From: Desulfobacteraceae bacterium
GTDB taxonomy: Bacteria > Desulfobacterota > DSM-4660 > Desulfatiglandales > Desulfatiglandaceae
Direction: 5' to 3'
DNA length: 64,000 nucleotides
Assembly: GCA_030613055.1 (NCBI GenBank)
Contig: JAUWMR010000019.1
Location: forward strand, 1-64,000
Under the pieces are notes generated by a model. The model had not been told where the DNA came from. It saw only the letters and a list, made by a program, of their open reading frames with translations, and searched no databases. Positions 28,721 to 37,673 of the stretch are shown in pieces; the stretch's first letter is position 1; every line of letters begins with the position of its first letter. The translations under genes were made by a program, and so were the position numbers.

Positions 28721-30052
28721 TCAGCTCCATGGGAAGGGGCTATTTGACTCAGGGAGCATCTCCCCCTTTTCATAGCGATCAAATCGGAACGGTTTTAACA
28801 AATGCTGTTCTTCCCCCATGATTTCCTTCGCCACGAGCTTCCCTACACCGATCATCTTGTATCCGTGGCTGGAGTCTGCGATTATATGGCAATTCTGCCT
28901 CATGACATCGAAAATGGGGAAATTATCAGGACTGAAAGCCCCGAGACCGCCCGAGGGCTCCTTCCTGTAACGATAGTACTTGTCTTCATACCTTTTCTGG
29001 CAGTGGGCCAAGGCAGAGGTCCACGTGTGGGCAAATTCCGGTCCCACAATGAAATCCGGGGAATCAATGCCGTATGGGTCCACTGATACTTTCTCCTTGG
29101 CCACCAGATTCGGCGTAGCACCCCCCTGAATGCCCCTGAAGTTAAAATCGGGCTTGTAGTAGATTCCCCACATCTTTTCGGTGATCAGGGAGCCATCCTC
29201 GCTTGAAAAGAGGGGGGCGTCGGTATCCACATGAATGACCGGAGGCATCTTGCCATTGTTGTCCATGCCGTATGATGGTTCTACGCCCAGGGTCCCTTCC
29301 TGAAGAGACCAGTATGTCCACATTTTAACATCGGGATGAACGTCACCATGGTTGTCTGTGATGTCAATTCTGTCGGGCAGGTCAAGCATATCCCAGAAAC
29401 TATTTGCCCACGGCCCCGCGCCAATAACAACATGATCACATTCAATGCGGCCCTTTGTGGTTTCCACCGCAGTTACACAGCCATTATGGGGTAACCCTGT
29501 TACGCTGGTGCCGGTGAGAATTCGGACACCCTCGGCCTCCGCCTTATCCGCCAGACGGTAGAGGGCCTTTGAGTTATGTGCATACCCCCCCCTTTTTTCA
29601 TGCAGGATGGAGGTTACATTCTGGGCCTGCCAGTCCTCAAAGACGTTCTTTCTCATGTACTTGAGGCAGTCTTTTTCTCCTTCAATGAATTTCGAGTCAT
29701 ATCCGATATCTTTCTGCCGGCCATGAATATCGGCCACATCAGAATGCATGTGCTCAGGGGAGATCTGCATATAACCCACAGGGAGGTACCCATATCCTTC
29801 AGCATCCTCCTCCCATATATCCACGCTATGGGCAATCAATTCCTGCATTGCCGGTTGATAATAGTTGTTGCGGATTACACCGCAGGCGATCCCGGAGGCC
29901 CCGGCACCTATGGCGGTCTTGTCAATGACAAGAATATCCCTGCCCGAACCGCGCCTCCTGGCTCTTAACTCCTTTGCCAGATGCCAGGCAGTGCTCAATC
30001 CATGTATTCCTGCTCCGACAATTACGTATTTCTTATAGGTTGGAAATGACAT
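28721..30052 (-). CDS. FAD-dependent amine/amino-acid oxidoreductase (DAO family)
   Basis: A 443-residue flavoprotein of the D-amino-acid oxidase/sarcosine dehydrogenase group. The dinucleotide fold is YVIVGAGIHGLSTAWHLA, followed by VIDKTAIGAGASGIACGVI. The C-terminal block GAFSPDNFPIFDV and SSHGYKMIGVGKLVAKEI matches the substrate/FAD closing region of DAO enzymes. The ATG at 30052 was chosen because AAAAGGAGC precedes it. A longer frame would overlap asnB-like by 19 nt. Such enzymes oxidise secondary or tertiary amines (sarcosine, dimethylglycine) or amino acids. Beside two MttB-type proteins a methylated amine is a reasonable but unproven substrate. Confidence 0.86.
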   Translation of the reverse strand: MSFPTYKKYVIVGAGIHGLSTAWHLAKELRARRRGSGRDILVIDKTAIGAGASGIACGVIRNNYYQPAMQELIAHSVDIWEEDAEGYGYLPVGYMQISPEHMHSDVADIHGRQKDIGYDSKFIEGEKDCLKYMRKNVFEDWQAQNVTSILHEKRGGYAHNSKALYRLADKAEAEGVRILTGTSVTGLPHNGCVTAVETTKGRIECDHVVIGAGPWANSFWDMLDLPDRIDITDNHGDVHPDVKMWTYWSLQEGTLGVEPSYGMDNNGKMPPVIHVDTDAPLFSSEDGSLITEKMWGIYYKPDFNFRGIQGGATPNLVAKEKVSVDPYGIDSPDFIVGPEFAHTWTSALAHCQKRYEDKYYRYRKEPSGGLGAFSPDNFPIFDVMRQNCHIIADSSHGYKMIGVGKLVAKEIMGEEQHLLKPFRFDRYEKGEMLPESNSPFPWS

Positions 30053-30066
30053 TGTTTTTGCTCCTT

Positions 30067-31548
30067 TTATTTGAAGGGGTCCCATCGAACGGTCTGGTTT
30101 TCATAAGACGGTGGAAACTGCCGCAAAAATTCATCATAATAATAAAGCTCCTTAAACGAAGCAAAAGGCAAGCCATAGGCGGTCTTGGGCCTCCTCTTTA
30201 TCTCTTCGGGTTCGACCTTCTCTGCTACGATTTCATCCATCACATCATCCATACCCGTACCCATGGCAAATCTGAGTTTTTCACGGTTGACTATTTTCTC
30301 GGGAAGCATATCCCTGAATGCCTCTCGCAGTATGTACTTTTCAGTCTGTTTTTCTCCATATATTTTCCAATCCATGGGGATTTTTTTGCTGAAAGCCACG
30401 ACTTTTGCATCTAAAAAAGGTGTTTTGTAGACTACAGCATTTGCCATCCATGCCCGATCCAAACGTCTAAGTGCGGTATTGTACGCGATGTCCAGCAGCT
30501 TCTGGGCAAGTCGTTCCCTCTGCTCATTGCTTTTTACCTTGGGGTTCTTGAGGACCAAGCGATACCCTCCGAACAACTCATCAGCGCCTTCACCGACCAG
30601 GACAGCATTTGAATATTCTTTCACCATTTTTGAGACATAGTAGTTGGAAATAATTCCTGAAATACAATCTTCATCGAAACTTTCCAGATACCATACTGCC
30701 TCGGGAATGAAGTCGGAAATATCTTGATCTGAGATGAGACAGACATGATGTTCCATGCCCAGGAAATCGGCCATAAACTTGGCATTCTCCAGGTCAGGCC
30801 CGGGAAACCTCTCAACAGAACCGGTGAATAAGTGCAAATCGGGATTAAACTCCTTGGCTATGACGGCTATAATGGAACTATCCAGGCCACCGCTTAATGA
30901 GATGGCATTAACATCGTCCATTCTTTTTTCTACCGCTTCTATAAGAAGCTCTCTTAGAATATTGGCGGCCTCTTTCATATCCCCGAGCTCAGGCACTTCA
31001 GGTTTATAGGGCTCAAATTCCTTCATTCCTTTTTTTGTACTGTAGGTGTATCCGGGCGGAAGCTCCTGGATATTGAATTGAACATGGTCTTTTAATCCCT
31101 TCATCTCTGAGCTGAAGTAAAATACGTTATTCTCGGAAGCAAAAAAGAGGGGCCTGGCACCCACTGCATCCCTCGCCAAAATGACTTCATCATCCTTTTC
31201 TACAATAGCGCACGAAAAACTTCCCTCAAGGTATTTGAAGCAATCTCTCTCATGCTTTTCATAGTATTCTCTGAAAAGACTTATGTCATTTTGCCCGTCG
31301 GGCCTTTCATTAAACAGTTTTCCATCAAAAAGAACATACGGGGCTTCCTCAAGTGATGAGCAATAAGTCCTGTCCGAGGACAGGTTGATTTCATTGGCGC
31401 CCAGCGCTCCCCTGTCATCGGTTAGTGAACGGATAATGTTATTGTCCGGGCCTCGGTGCCGCATCAGGTTCAACATCTTTCCCACTTGCTTAGCACTATC
31501 AGCGGAGATCCTTCCGTGCTGCGATACAATTCCAGCTATACTTGCCAC
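30067..31548 (-). CDS. AsnB-like amide synthetase lacking the glutaminase cysteine
   Basis: A 493-residue protein with the two-domain layout of asparagine synthetase B. The N-terminal class II amidotransferase domain starts MASIAGIV where active enzymes have MCGIAGI, so the nucleophile Cys is Ala. The rest of the domain (MRHRGPDN, ARDAVGARPLFFA) is kept. The C-terminal ATP-pyrophosphatase domain has the PP-loop SLSGGLDSSI and VGEGADELFGGYR. In the block MANAVVYKTPFLD the Glu that precedes AR-x-PFLD in AsnB is replaced. Loss of both features recalls beta-lactam and carbapenam synthetases, which form amides without glutamine. The protein probably adenylates a carboxylate and couples it to ammonia or another amine. 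It lies between mttB2 and the FAD oxidoreductase in one operon. Confidence 0.85.
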   Translation of the reverse strand: MASIAGIVSQHGRISADSAKQVGKMLNLMRHRGPDNNIIRSLTDDRGALGANEINLSSDRTYCSSLEEAPYVLFDGKLFNERPDGQNDISLFREYYEKHERDCFKYLEGSFSCAIVEKDDEVILARDAVGARPLFFASENNVFYFSSEMKGLKDHVQFNIQELPPGYTYSTKKGMKEFEPYKPEVPELGDMKEAANILRELLIEAVEKRMDDVNAISLSGGLDSSIIAVIAKEFNPDLHLFTGSVERFPGPDLENAKFMADFLGMEHHVCLISDQDISDFIPEAVWYLESFDEDCISGIISNYYVSKMVKEYSNAVLVGEGADELFGGYRLVLKNPKVKSNEQRERLAQKLLDIAYNTALRRLDRAWMANAVVYKTPFLDAKVVAFSKKIPMDWKIYGEKQTEKYILREAFRDMLPEKIVNREKLRFAMGTGMDDVMDEIVAEKVEPEEIKRRPKTAYGLPFASFKELYYYDEFLRQFPPSYENQTVRWDPFK

Positions 31549-31578
31549 TTTTTTACCTCCAAAATCTATTTGATTCGC

Positions 31579-32802
31579 TTAGTTGACAAAAATCTTTCCA
31601 AAGTTAGCCGTTGTGAGGGTGTCTTCCATATACATCCCCAAACCGATTCGTCTGACAGATTCCATGCCCCTTTCGTCATAAACCGGCATCTCCACTCCGG
31701 GAGCGTCCTCCTGGTTAATTTCTTCAGCAATCCTTATGGCCTTTTCCAGTTTTGCAAATGAGAAATCGATCAGGTAGCGGAGAAATGCAAAGGGATGACG
31801 CATCATATGAAATCCGTACTTTATGCACAGGGCCTGTCCCATTTTGGCGTCTGCGTATGCCCTGTCGGTCGGGTGTTCCTCATGGGTTGTGCCCGCGCTT
31901 TGAAAGGTGGGCAGGTCCAGCATAAGGTTCAGATGGGTCATAAGGACGTTCAAGAGGTTATGGCTGATCAGGCCGTAATTGGGATTATACTCGATTCTCG
32001 GATCTGCAATTGTCGGATATCCGGCGTGCACACAGGTTGCACCTGGATTCAGCAACTGTGCCGTACAAATACCGAAAAGCACCTCGGCATGGGTCATGGC
32101 CAACACGCCGTTATAACAATAGGGCGCGCTGATGCCTGCCATGGGCATGGCTGAAACAAACACGGGCAAACCGGCCTTAACCACTTTGACAAAATGCTCG
32201 GAGAAATTCTCGTTTACCTCTAATGGGGGCCTTGTTAGACAGAACACGATCATGATGTTCTTTCTATGCTTATAGATCTCCTTTGTCCTGTTAAGGGAGG
32301 CATCCGAGGTCACCGCGAAATAGAGGGGCTTGGTGCAGTTCTCAGCCATGATGTTCATCTGCTGGACTTCGTCCTTGAGTTTTATCCCACGTCCCATACC
32401 CGCCACCATCCGGTTTTCTTCAGCAATTTTCGCGATCCGGGCCGCGTGTTCGGGTGCGGGAAATACTCCGCCTTTTCCTGCCTTGTCGTCATAGACATAG
32501 GGCGCGGTGCCTCCGATGAAAAAACTGTTCAAGGGAACGAAAAACTCAGCCACTCCCGGAACAGTCTTGAGACACTGTTCAACCAATGCGGAAGTAATAT
32601 AAATGCGGTCTTCGTAAACAACGGCCTTACCTTCTTCTGTAAATTTTTGGAATGCGTCCTGTATCTCGGTTTGCTTGCAACCGACTCCAAGGTTTTCGAG
32701 TATCCACAGAGCATCCTGGTGGACCTGTAGCAGCATTTCCACAGTATCCTTACCCAGCAAAGACTTGGTTTTTTCAACTTGCTCTTTATTCAATTTTCTC
32801 AT
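31579..32802 (-). CDS. MttB-superfamily methyltransferase, second copy
   Basis: A 407-residue homologue of the other MttB-type protein, sharing VHQDALWILENLGVGC, FFIGGTAPYVYDDKAG, SAMPMAGISAPYCYNG and MTHAEVLFGICTAQLLNPG. No in-frame TAG. The ATG at 32802 directly abuts AGAAGG, so the TTG three codons later (32793), with better spacing, may be the true start. The longer open frame upstream has no homology. It is the promoter-proximal gene of the six-gene operon. The two copies differ enough to suggest different substrates or a heteromer. Confidence 0.84.
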   Translation of the reverse strand: MRKLNKEQVEKTKSLLGKDTVEMLLQVHQDALWILENLGVGCKQTEIQDAFQKFTEEGKAVVYEDRIYITSALVEQCLKTVPGVAEFFVPLNSFFIGGTAPYVYDDKAGKGGVFPAPEHAARIAKIAEENRMVAGMGRGIKLKDEVQQMNIMAENCTKPLYFAVTSDASLNRTKEIYKHRKNIMIVFCLTRPPLEVNENFSEHFVKVVKAGLPVFVSAMPMAGISAPYCYNGVLAMTHAEVLFGICTAQLLNPGATCVHAGYPTIADPRIEYNPNYGLISHNLLNVLMTHLNLMLDLPTFQSAGTTHEEHPTDRAYADAKMGQALCIKYGFHMMRHPFAFLRYLIDFSFAKLEKAIRIAEEINQEDAPGVEMPVYDERGMESVRRIGLGMYMEDTLTTANFGKIFVN

Positions 32803-32948
32803 CCTTCTAAAAACATCGTAACTACTCAGGTTATTAGGCTGTTTTTTATGGTAAAAAAAACCAAAGGAGTGGTCTCCTTTGGACCAAGGATTAATCTCGC
32901 ATAAAAGTTTCAACTAAAATAATATTATAACAAATTGTTTGAATTGAA

Positions 32949-32977
32949 ATAATATAGTAGAATAATACACTTGTCAA
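32949..32977 (-). promoter_or_regulatory. Sigma-70 promoter of the mttB2 operon
   Basis: Minus-strand TTGACA (32972-32977), 17-nt spacer, TATTAT (32949-32954). Predicted start near 32942, about 140 nt before mttB2. The AT-rich leader just downstream, with CAATTCAAACAATTTG, could hold an operator for the MarR protein encoded upstream. Confidence 0.7.
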
Positions 32978-33095
32978 GGGTACTGGCTTGTTTTTATTGT
33001 ATGTCTTAAATTGATAAAAGATTCAGTAGGTTAGCAGAAAAGATAGCCTGGCGGAAGAGCGGAATTTTGAGGGGATCCTGGGGTCTTTACAGGGC

Positions 33096-33587
33096 TTATG
33101 TGACTTCCAAATCCTCGACATCAAGCATGCTGGTGAGCTTTGTAAGGGCAAAAGCGATCTGATCTATTTCGCTTTCTGAGAGTTTCTTAAGCCCGTCAAT
33201 GATCTTCTGCTGGATGGGGGGCGGGGCATTTTCTGCAAGTACTTTCCCGTTTTTTGTCAACTCGATAGTAATCACCCGGCGATCCTGCGATATCCTTAAT
33301 CTCTTCACAAGATCTTTTTTCTCTAACCGGTCGATGATTCCTGTCACAGTACTGGAATTGACCATGAGATATTTGGCGATCTGGGAGGGAGGAAGCGGTC
33401 CATTTTCGTAAAGGGCAATAAGGCAGTTGATTTGCGCGGCGCTCACGTTGTATATTTTATTCAACTCCTTTGTGTAATGCTCCCCCGCCTGCATTAGCCT
33501 GCGGATAGAGTAAATGATCTCTTTAGTGCGTTTCGTGTGAATATCGGGAAGTATCTCAGGATGTTCCATTTTTTTGTTTTCTAACAT
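33096..33587 (-). CDS. MarR-family transcriptional regulator
   Basis: A 163-residue winged-helix regulator. The MarR core is seen in VSAAQINCLIALYENGPLPP, IAKYLMVNSSTVTGIIDRLE (recognition helix) and the wing LVKRLRISQDRRVITIELT. MarR proteins bind small organic ligands as dimers. It is divergent from nothing: it lies on the same strand about 290 nt upstream of the mttB2 operon promoter region, the usual place for a local repressor. Met7 is an alternative start. Confidence 0.9.
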   Translation of the reverse strand: MLENKKMEHPEILPDIHTKRTKEIIYSIRRLMQAGEHYTKELNKIYNVSAAQINCLIALYENGPLPPSQIAKYLMVNSSTVTGIIDRLEKKDLVKRLRISQDRRVITIELTKNGKVLAENAPPPIQQKIIDGLKKLSESEIDQIAFALTKLTSMLDVEDLEVT

Positions 33588-34009
33588 GATCAGACACCCG
33601 TTCTACGAAATTTCCGTACATTTTTGGAGCCACTATCTCTTCTTCGAAGCAGGCAAACAGAACAAATTCCGGTTGTTGAATGCAGCGCTACCGAATTTTT
33701 TAATCCGCCAAAGGCGGACAAGGGTTAATTCCCCGCCGCTTGCTGCGTTACATTTTCTGGTCTTGATACCTCGTAGCTTGTCGGAGAGTAACGGAGATCC
33801 CGCCTGAGCGGGGCTGCGAGGTAGGTAATTTGTGGCCATTTAATTGAGACAATTTTCTAAAATTTTAGCATCAAAATAAAATAAAGAACAACAAAATATT
33901 GATTTAAGCCCGTTCAATATGCTAACCTATTGATATATTTGCATATTGATGATGATATTGTGAAAGCGACCCACCAACCCCTTATAATATATTAATGGGT
34001 GACCCCTTT
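33588..34009. other. Intergenic region with GC-rich repeats
   Basis: No gene seen. Contains palindromic pieces such as AATCCGCCAAAGGCGGAC (33701-33719) and the pair TACCTCGTAGC ... GCTGCGAGGTA (about 33767-33824), then an AT-rich stretch. Confidence 0.5.
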
Positions 34010-34258
34010 CTATGCATCATCTGAATGCGAAAGTTCAGAGCAGGGCAGGAAAGACTTTGAATTGCCTTTCCCGCTAAACTCCTCTCCAACCAGATCTCCA
34101 ATCAGATCGTAAGGCTTTTTGGCCTTTTTCTCCAATGTCCTTTGGCAGAATTCGCGGATTGAGGCCTTCAGGATTTCGGTCCTGGTTACATTCAAGGCTG
34201 CCGCAGTCTTAAATAGAAGTTCTTCTGTCTCTTCATCCAATCTGGCGCTTATTGGCAT
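34010..34258 (-). CDS. Ribbon-helix-helix (CopG-like) protein, orphan antitoxin candidate
   Basis: 82 residues from the ATG at 34258, which follows AGGAGGGAGG. The N-terminal PISARLDEETEELLFKTAAA and NVTRTEILKASIREFC is a ribbon-helix-helix DNA-binding fold. The acidic/basic C-terminal tail would bind a toxin in a type II pair. No toxin gene is found on either side, so it is an orphan or a plain regulator. Confidence 0.7.
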   Translation of the reverse strand: MPISARLDEETEELLFKTAAALNVTRTEILKASIREFCQRTLEKKAKKPYDLIGDLVGEEFSGKGNSKSFLPCSELSHSDDA

Positions 34259-34450
34259 TTTCCACCTCCCTCCTGTTATTAAGTTATACAAATTTTATTG
34301 CTATATGTGCGTTCATGTCAAGTCTGGTTTTGGGCTGCAGGGTCGTGTTGGGTGGTTGTAAATGACCTCCGGCAATGGGATTTTCGCTGGAAAAGGGAGA
34401 GGCCATTGCCCGTGCGAACGAATACTCGTTGATCGAACAGTTTCTTATTT

Positions 34451-35695
34451 TTATACCGGCAGTCCCATGCGTTTGTAGAATTCGGGGATCCTGTTTATAT
34501 CATAGGAGGGGCATTCGCCAAGCAGTTCCTTGGTTGCCTGTATATTTAGCGGCCAGTGGGAAGGTTTTCTGGCAGCGATGCGGTCATTGCTTTTGTTGGC
34601 GTAACAGACACAGCCGGGGACGCAAAAATGCCGGCTGGTTTCCTCCCAGATTTCCCTGATCGGTTTTTCCAGAATATTACCAAAAGACATCATGGTAAAA
34701 TCGCAGGGACACAGATTTCCCTGCGAATCGATAAACATGTAATTGTACCCGGCACCACAGCCGTAATATTTCTCGCTTTCAAAAAAATCGTAAGCAAACA
34801 CACCGGGATAGCCCGAAGTTTTTGTGCATTTTTTTTGAATTTCAAAGATGGTTTTTACATTTTCCGGGGACAGCATTTCTTCCGGACGCGCGGTCAGTTT
34901 TCCGCTCAGTATTGGTGAGGTCAGGCGCATGTCGTTTATTCCCAGGTCATGAAAAAAATCAATGACTTTGAATATCTCTTCCTTATTGTCCACCAGCTTT
35001 CTGTCCGGTACAAACGAAACTGCTACATAAAACCCTTGTTCCTGGAACATTCTTATGGCATTCAGGGCATATTCAAACATTCCTTCCTTTCGTCGGCCCC
35101 GGTCGTGGACCTCAGCCTGGTAATGATCCAGGCTGATCACAGGGATTTCCAGTCCGGCTTCTTTCAGCCGCCGGACCCGCTCGATGGTCAATTTATAACC
35201 GGTGGTGAATATAACGGGCATGGATCGACTGTCAATACAGGCGATGATGTCCTCCAGATCATTGCGCATAAGAGGTTCGCCGCCGGTCAGACCAATAACG
35301 CATGAACCCATATCCTGTACTTCCGAGATAGCCGCTTTAAGGTGTTCCAAAGATAGTACGTCCTTCTTGGAACGATCGGAAAATGAGCAATGCCAGCAGT
35401 TGCAGGGACACTGAGGCGTAATGGCAAAATTGGTGATTACCGGCAGGGGCCTGCCGGAAGCAACAGAAATTACTCCTTTTAAAAAACGGTCGTATGCCTG
35501 AGACGGAAAATATGGCGTGAATGTATTGGAAAAGATCTTATTGCCCATACGGGTTAGCTTGCTTTCTTTGGAAACATAGTTTAAAGCCAGCTTTTTCTTG
35601 ATTGAAACTCCTTTAAGCTCCTTATTCCGGCCCATTCGCAGGGTCGCCAGTAATCTGCTGAAACCGTATAACTGTGTACCGTTTAACTTTCCCAT
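34451..35695 (-). CDS. Radical SAM protein with SPASM-like C-terminus
   Basis: The radical SAM cluster motif is CPCNCWHC (C-x3-C-x2-C) within ITPQCPCNCWHCSFSD, followed by GLTGGEPLMRNDLEDI. The C-terminal region has further cysteines (YGCGAGYNYMFI, LCPCDF, CVPGCVCY) that suggest auxiliary iron-sulfur clusters as in SPASM enzymes. About 414 residues from the ATG at 35695. A TTG at 35716 with an AAGGAA box is also possible. These enzymes modify peptides, cofactors or tRNA. No precursor-peptide gene is recognisable next to it, so the substrate is unknown. Confidence 0.82.
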   Translation of the reverse strand: MGKLNGTQLYGFSRLLATLRMGRNKELKGVSIKKKLALNYVSKESKLTRMGNKIFSNTFTPYFPSQAYDRFLKGVISVASGRPLPVITNFAITPQCPCNCWHCSFSDRSKKDVLSLEHLKAAISEVQDMGSCVIGLTGGEPLMRNDLEDIIACIDSRSMPVIFTTGYKLTIERVRRLKEAGLEIPVISLDHYQAEVHDRGRRKEGMFEYALNAIRMFQEQGFYVAVSFVPDRKLVDNKEEIFKVIDFFHDLGINDMRLTSPILSGKLTARPEEMLSPENVKTIFEIQKKCTKTSGYPGVFAYDFFESEKYYGCGAGYNYMFIDSQGNLCPCDFTMMSFGNILEKPIREIWEETSRHFCVPGCVCYANKSNDRIAARKPSHWPLNIQATKELLGECPSYDINRIPEFYKRMGLPV

Positions 35696-35813
35696 GACTG
35701 CCCATCCAGTGAACAAAATCTATTCCTTGTCGAGTGTCTCCATGTAGGACATCAAACCCTAAAAATATTCTATTGGTTTCTTATTAGCAAAGATAGTTTT
35801 TTAACCTCCATGG

Positions 35814-37673
35814 TCATTTTGGAAGACATTCTTTCATTCTCTTTATAATCTCGGTTTCCTCCACGTAAGGGATCACCAGCCTGTATTTAGCCCTGGTCAT
35901 GGCCACGTAGACAAGGGGAATAAGGGCATCTTTGGTGGTTTGCGTTGTGCGAATGTGATCGATGCCGACAAGATAAACCAGGTCAAAGTCCAGGCCCTTG
36001 GAGCTGTGGATGCTGATTAGGGATACCCTGTCCGTTGTGATGTCATACATCTCCTTGGATCTCACGTCCTGCGAGACCCACGCGGCAGGAATACCATACG
36101 TCTCCAATCTTTTGAGAATCCGCATCGGGAGCGCCCGGTTATCATATGCAAACTTGCTCGGGCCATAGACCTTGTCATCGTAAATGACCGCTATCTCCGA
36201 TCTCTTGTAACCTTCCACTTCAATGTATCTTTTCAGGTCATCAGTGAGAAAAGCTTCTATTTTTTCCATGTTTCGAAACTGGCGGAGATCCGGTAAGTCG
36301 CCGTGAAAGGCGAAATCATGGGGAAGCAGGGAAAGCTGCTTTTCAATCCTTGGCGTTTCGCCAATAAACCGTTGTGTAAAACCAAAGATATCCACTGTGT
36401 TACGGTAAACTCTCCTGAGGTGTCGGGTCCGACCACCAGCCTTAATTCCAAGGGATTTCCATGAGGACCTCCTCCTGTATAAATCCTGAAAGGAGTCCAG
36501 GCTGATAACGAGGTCACCTCCGGGCCTGAGCAAACCCAGCAGGATCTTCAGCATCTCCCCGTCGAAGTCCTGGCCTTCATCCACGAGGATGGCGTCAAAG
36601 GGACCGACACTTGATCTCCCGTTCAATATACTTTCAAGGGCTTCCTGGGTTACCAGGTCATAATACTCCGAATCCTCGTTTTCATAGTGAACCGGTTCCC
36701 CCATGATCCGGGCACAAAGCTCATAGAAATGGCAGACTTCGATACCGTTTGTTCCGATCCCCAGCCCCTTTTCCTGGATCAGCCTCTTCAGGTACCCGAC
36801 TAACGCTATGTTGTAACAGGCTAAAAGAATCTTTTTTGTTTGAGGATTATACTTGGATAGGTGACAGCAACGGTGAACCAGGACAAGGGTCTTACCACTT
36901 CCGGGCGGCCCCTTGATGATCTGGTGCCCGCGTCCAAGACGAAATGCAACCCTTGCCTGTGATTCATCAAGGGCCAGCACCTCCCTTTGGAAACGGCTTT
37001 TCCCCGAGCCAAGACGAGGGGGCAAGTCGATTTTAGCCTCCGGCCATATGATAAAACTTAACTTGTCTATCTCTTTTTGCGTGATCCCTTCGAATCGGAA
37101 CGGAAAGACTTCTGAAATCCTTTGCTGAAACTTGCGCCCCGATGTATCGCAGAGGATCTCCCCGGCCGCATCGAGATCGTCCTTGCACAGGGTCCTTCCA
37201 GATTCCATGAACCACTTAAATTTACTTTCAGCATATTCAGCCCGGGAAATGTTAGGGAACACGACCATCCTGCCAATGGGTATCTTTAATTTACCCATGA
37301 ACTTGGGATGTTCGGAAAGAAATTCGGGAAATTCCTTCAATCTTTCTTTGAGGGAATTTACGTAACCCTTTGCTTGTTTTTCAGGATTGGTTTTTTTCTT
37401 GGTCTTTCCTGAAACGAGTATAGTGAACTGGTGTGGGTTGAATGAAGTGATTTGCCGGGTGGTCCAGTCTTTTACTTCAATAACTAGAAGACCGTGTCTT
37501 TTCCCAAAAAGGATGAAATCAGGCTCTTTCCCTGAACTTCCAATTGAAGGCTCATACCAGCAAATGAAATCCTTGTGAGGTCTCGCCGCTTCCATTATGA
37601 ACCTGAAAACCCTTTTCTCACCTTCCGTGGCTTTCTCATAACCCTCAATGTCATCAGGATTCATTTTGGCCAT
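35814..37673 (-). CDS. NERD-domain UvrD/PcrA-like helicase
   Basis: A 619-residue fusion. The N-terminal NERD nuclease-related domain (about residues 15-130) has the PD-(D/E)XK-like residues Asp52 in EPDFILFG and Glu66-Lys68 in LVIEVKDW. It is followed by a superfamily 1 helicase: Walker A IKGPPGSGKTLVLV, Walker B ILVDEGQDF, motif V-like SIHSSKGLDFDLVYL and motif VI VYVAMTRAKYRLVI. Such proteins occur in phage-defence and DNA-repair contexts. Its neighbours here give no clue, but a striking multi-palindrome lies 190 bp upstream. Confidence 0.88.
   Translation of the reverse strand: MAKMNPDDIEGYEKATEGEKRVFRFIMEAARPHKDFICWYEPSIGSSGKEPDFILFGKRHGLLVIEVKDWTTRQITSFNPHQFTILVSGKTKKKTNPEKQAKGYVNSLKERLKEFPEFLSEHPKFMGKLKIPIGRMVVFPNISRAEYAESKFKWFMESGRTLCKDDLDAAGEILCDTSGRKFQQRISEVFPFRFEGITQKEIDKLSFIIWPEAKIDLPPRLGSGKSRFQREVLALDESQARVAFRLGRGHQIIKGPPGSGKTLVLVHRCCHLSKYNPQTKKILLACYNIALVGYLKRLIQEKGLGIGTNGIEVCHFYELCARIMGEPVHYENEDSEYYDLVTQEALESILNGRSSVGPFDAILVDEGQDFDGEMLKILLGLLRPGGDLVISLDSFQDLYRRRSSWKSLGIKAGGRTRHLRRVYRNTVDIFGFTQRFIGETPRIEKQLSLLPHDFAFHGDLPDLRQFRNMEKIEAFLTDDLKRYIEVEGYKRSEIAVIYDDKVYGPSKFAYDNRALPMRILKRLETYGIPAAWVSQDVRSKEMYDITTDRVSLISIHSSKGLDFDLVYLVGIDHIRTTQTTKDALIPLVYVAMTRAKYRLVIPYVEETEIIKRMKECLPK

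Noticed and set aside
26608..32802. Pyrrolysine (amber) coding in the two MttB-type genes
   Set aside because: Both frames run full length without an in-frame TAG, and the proteins are the short non-pyrrolysine type.
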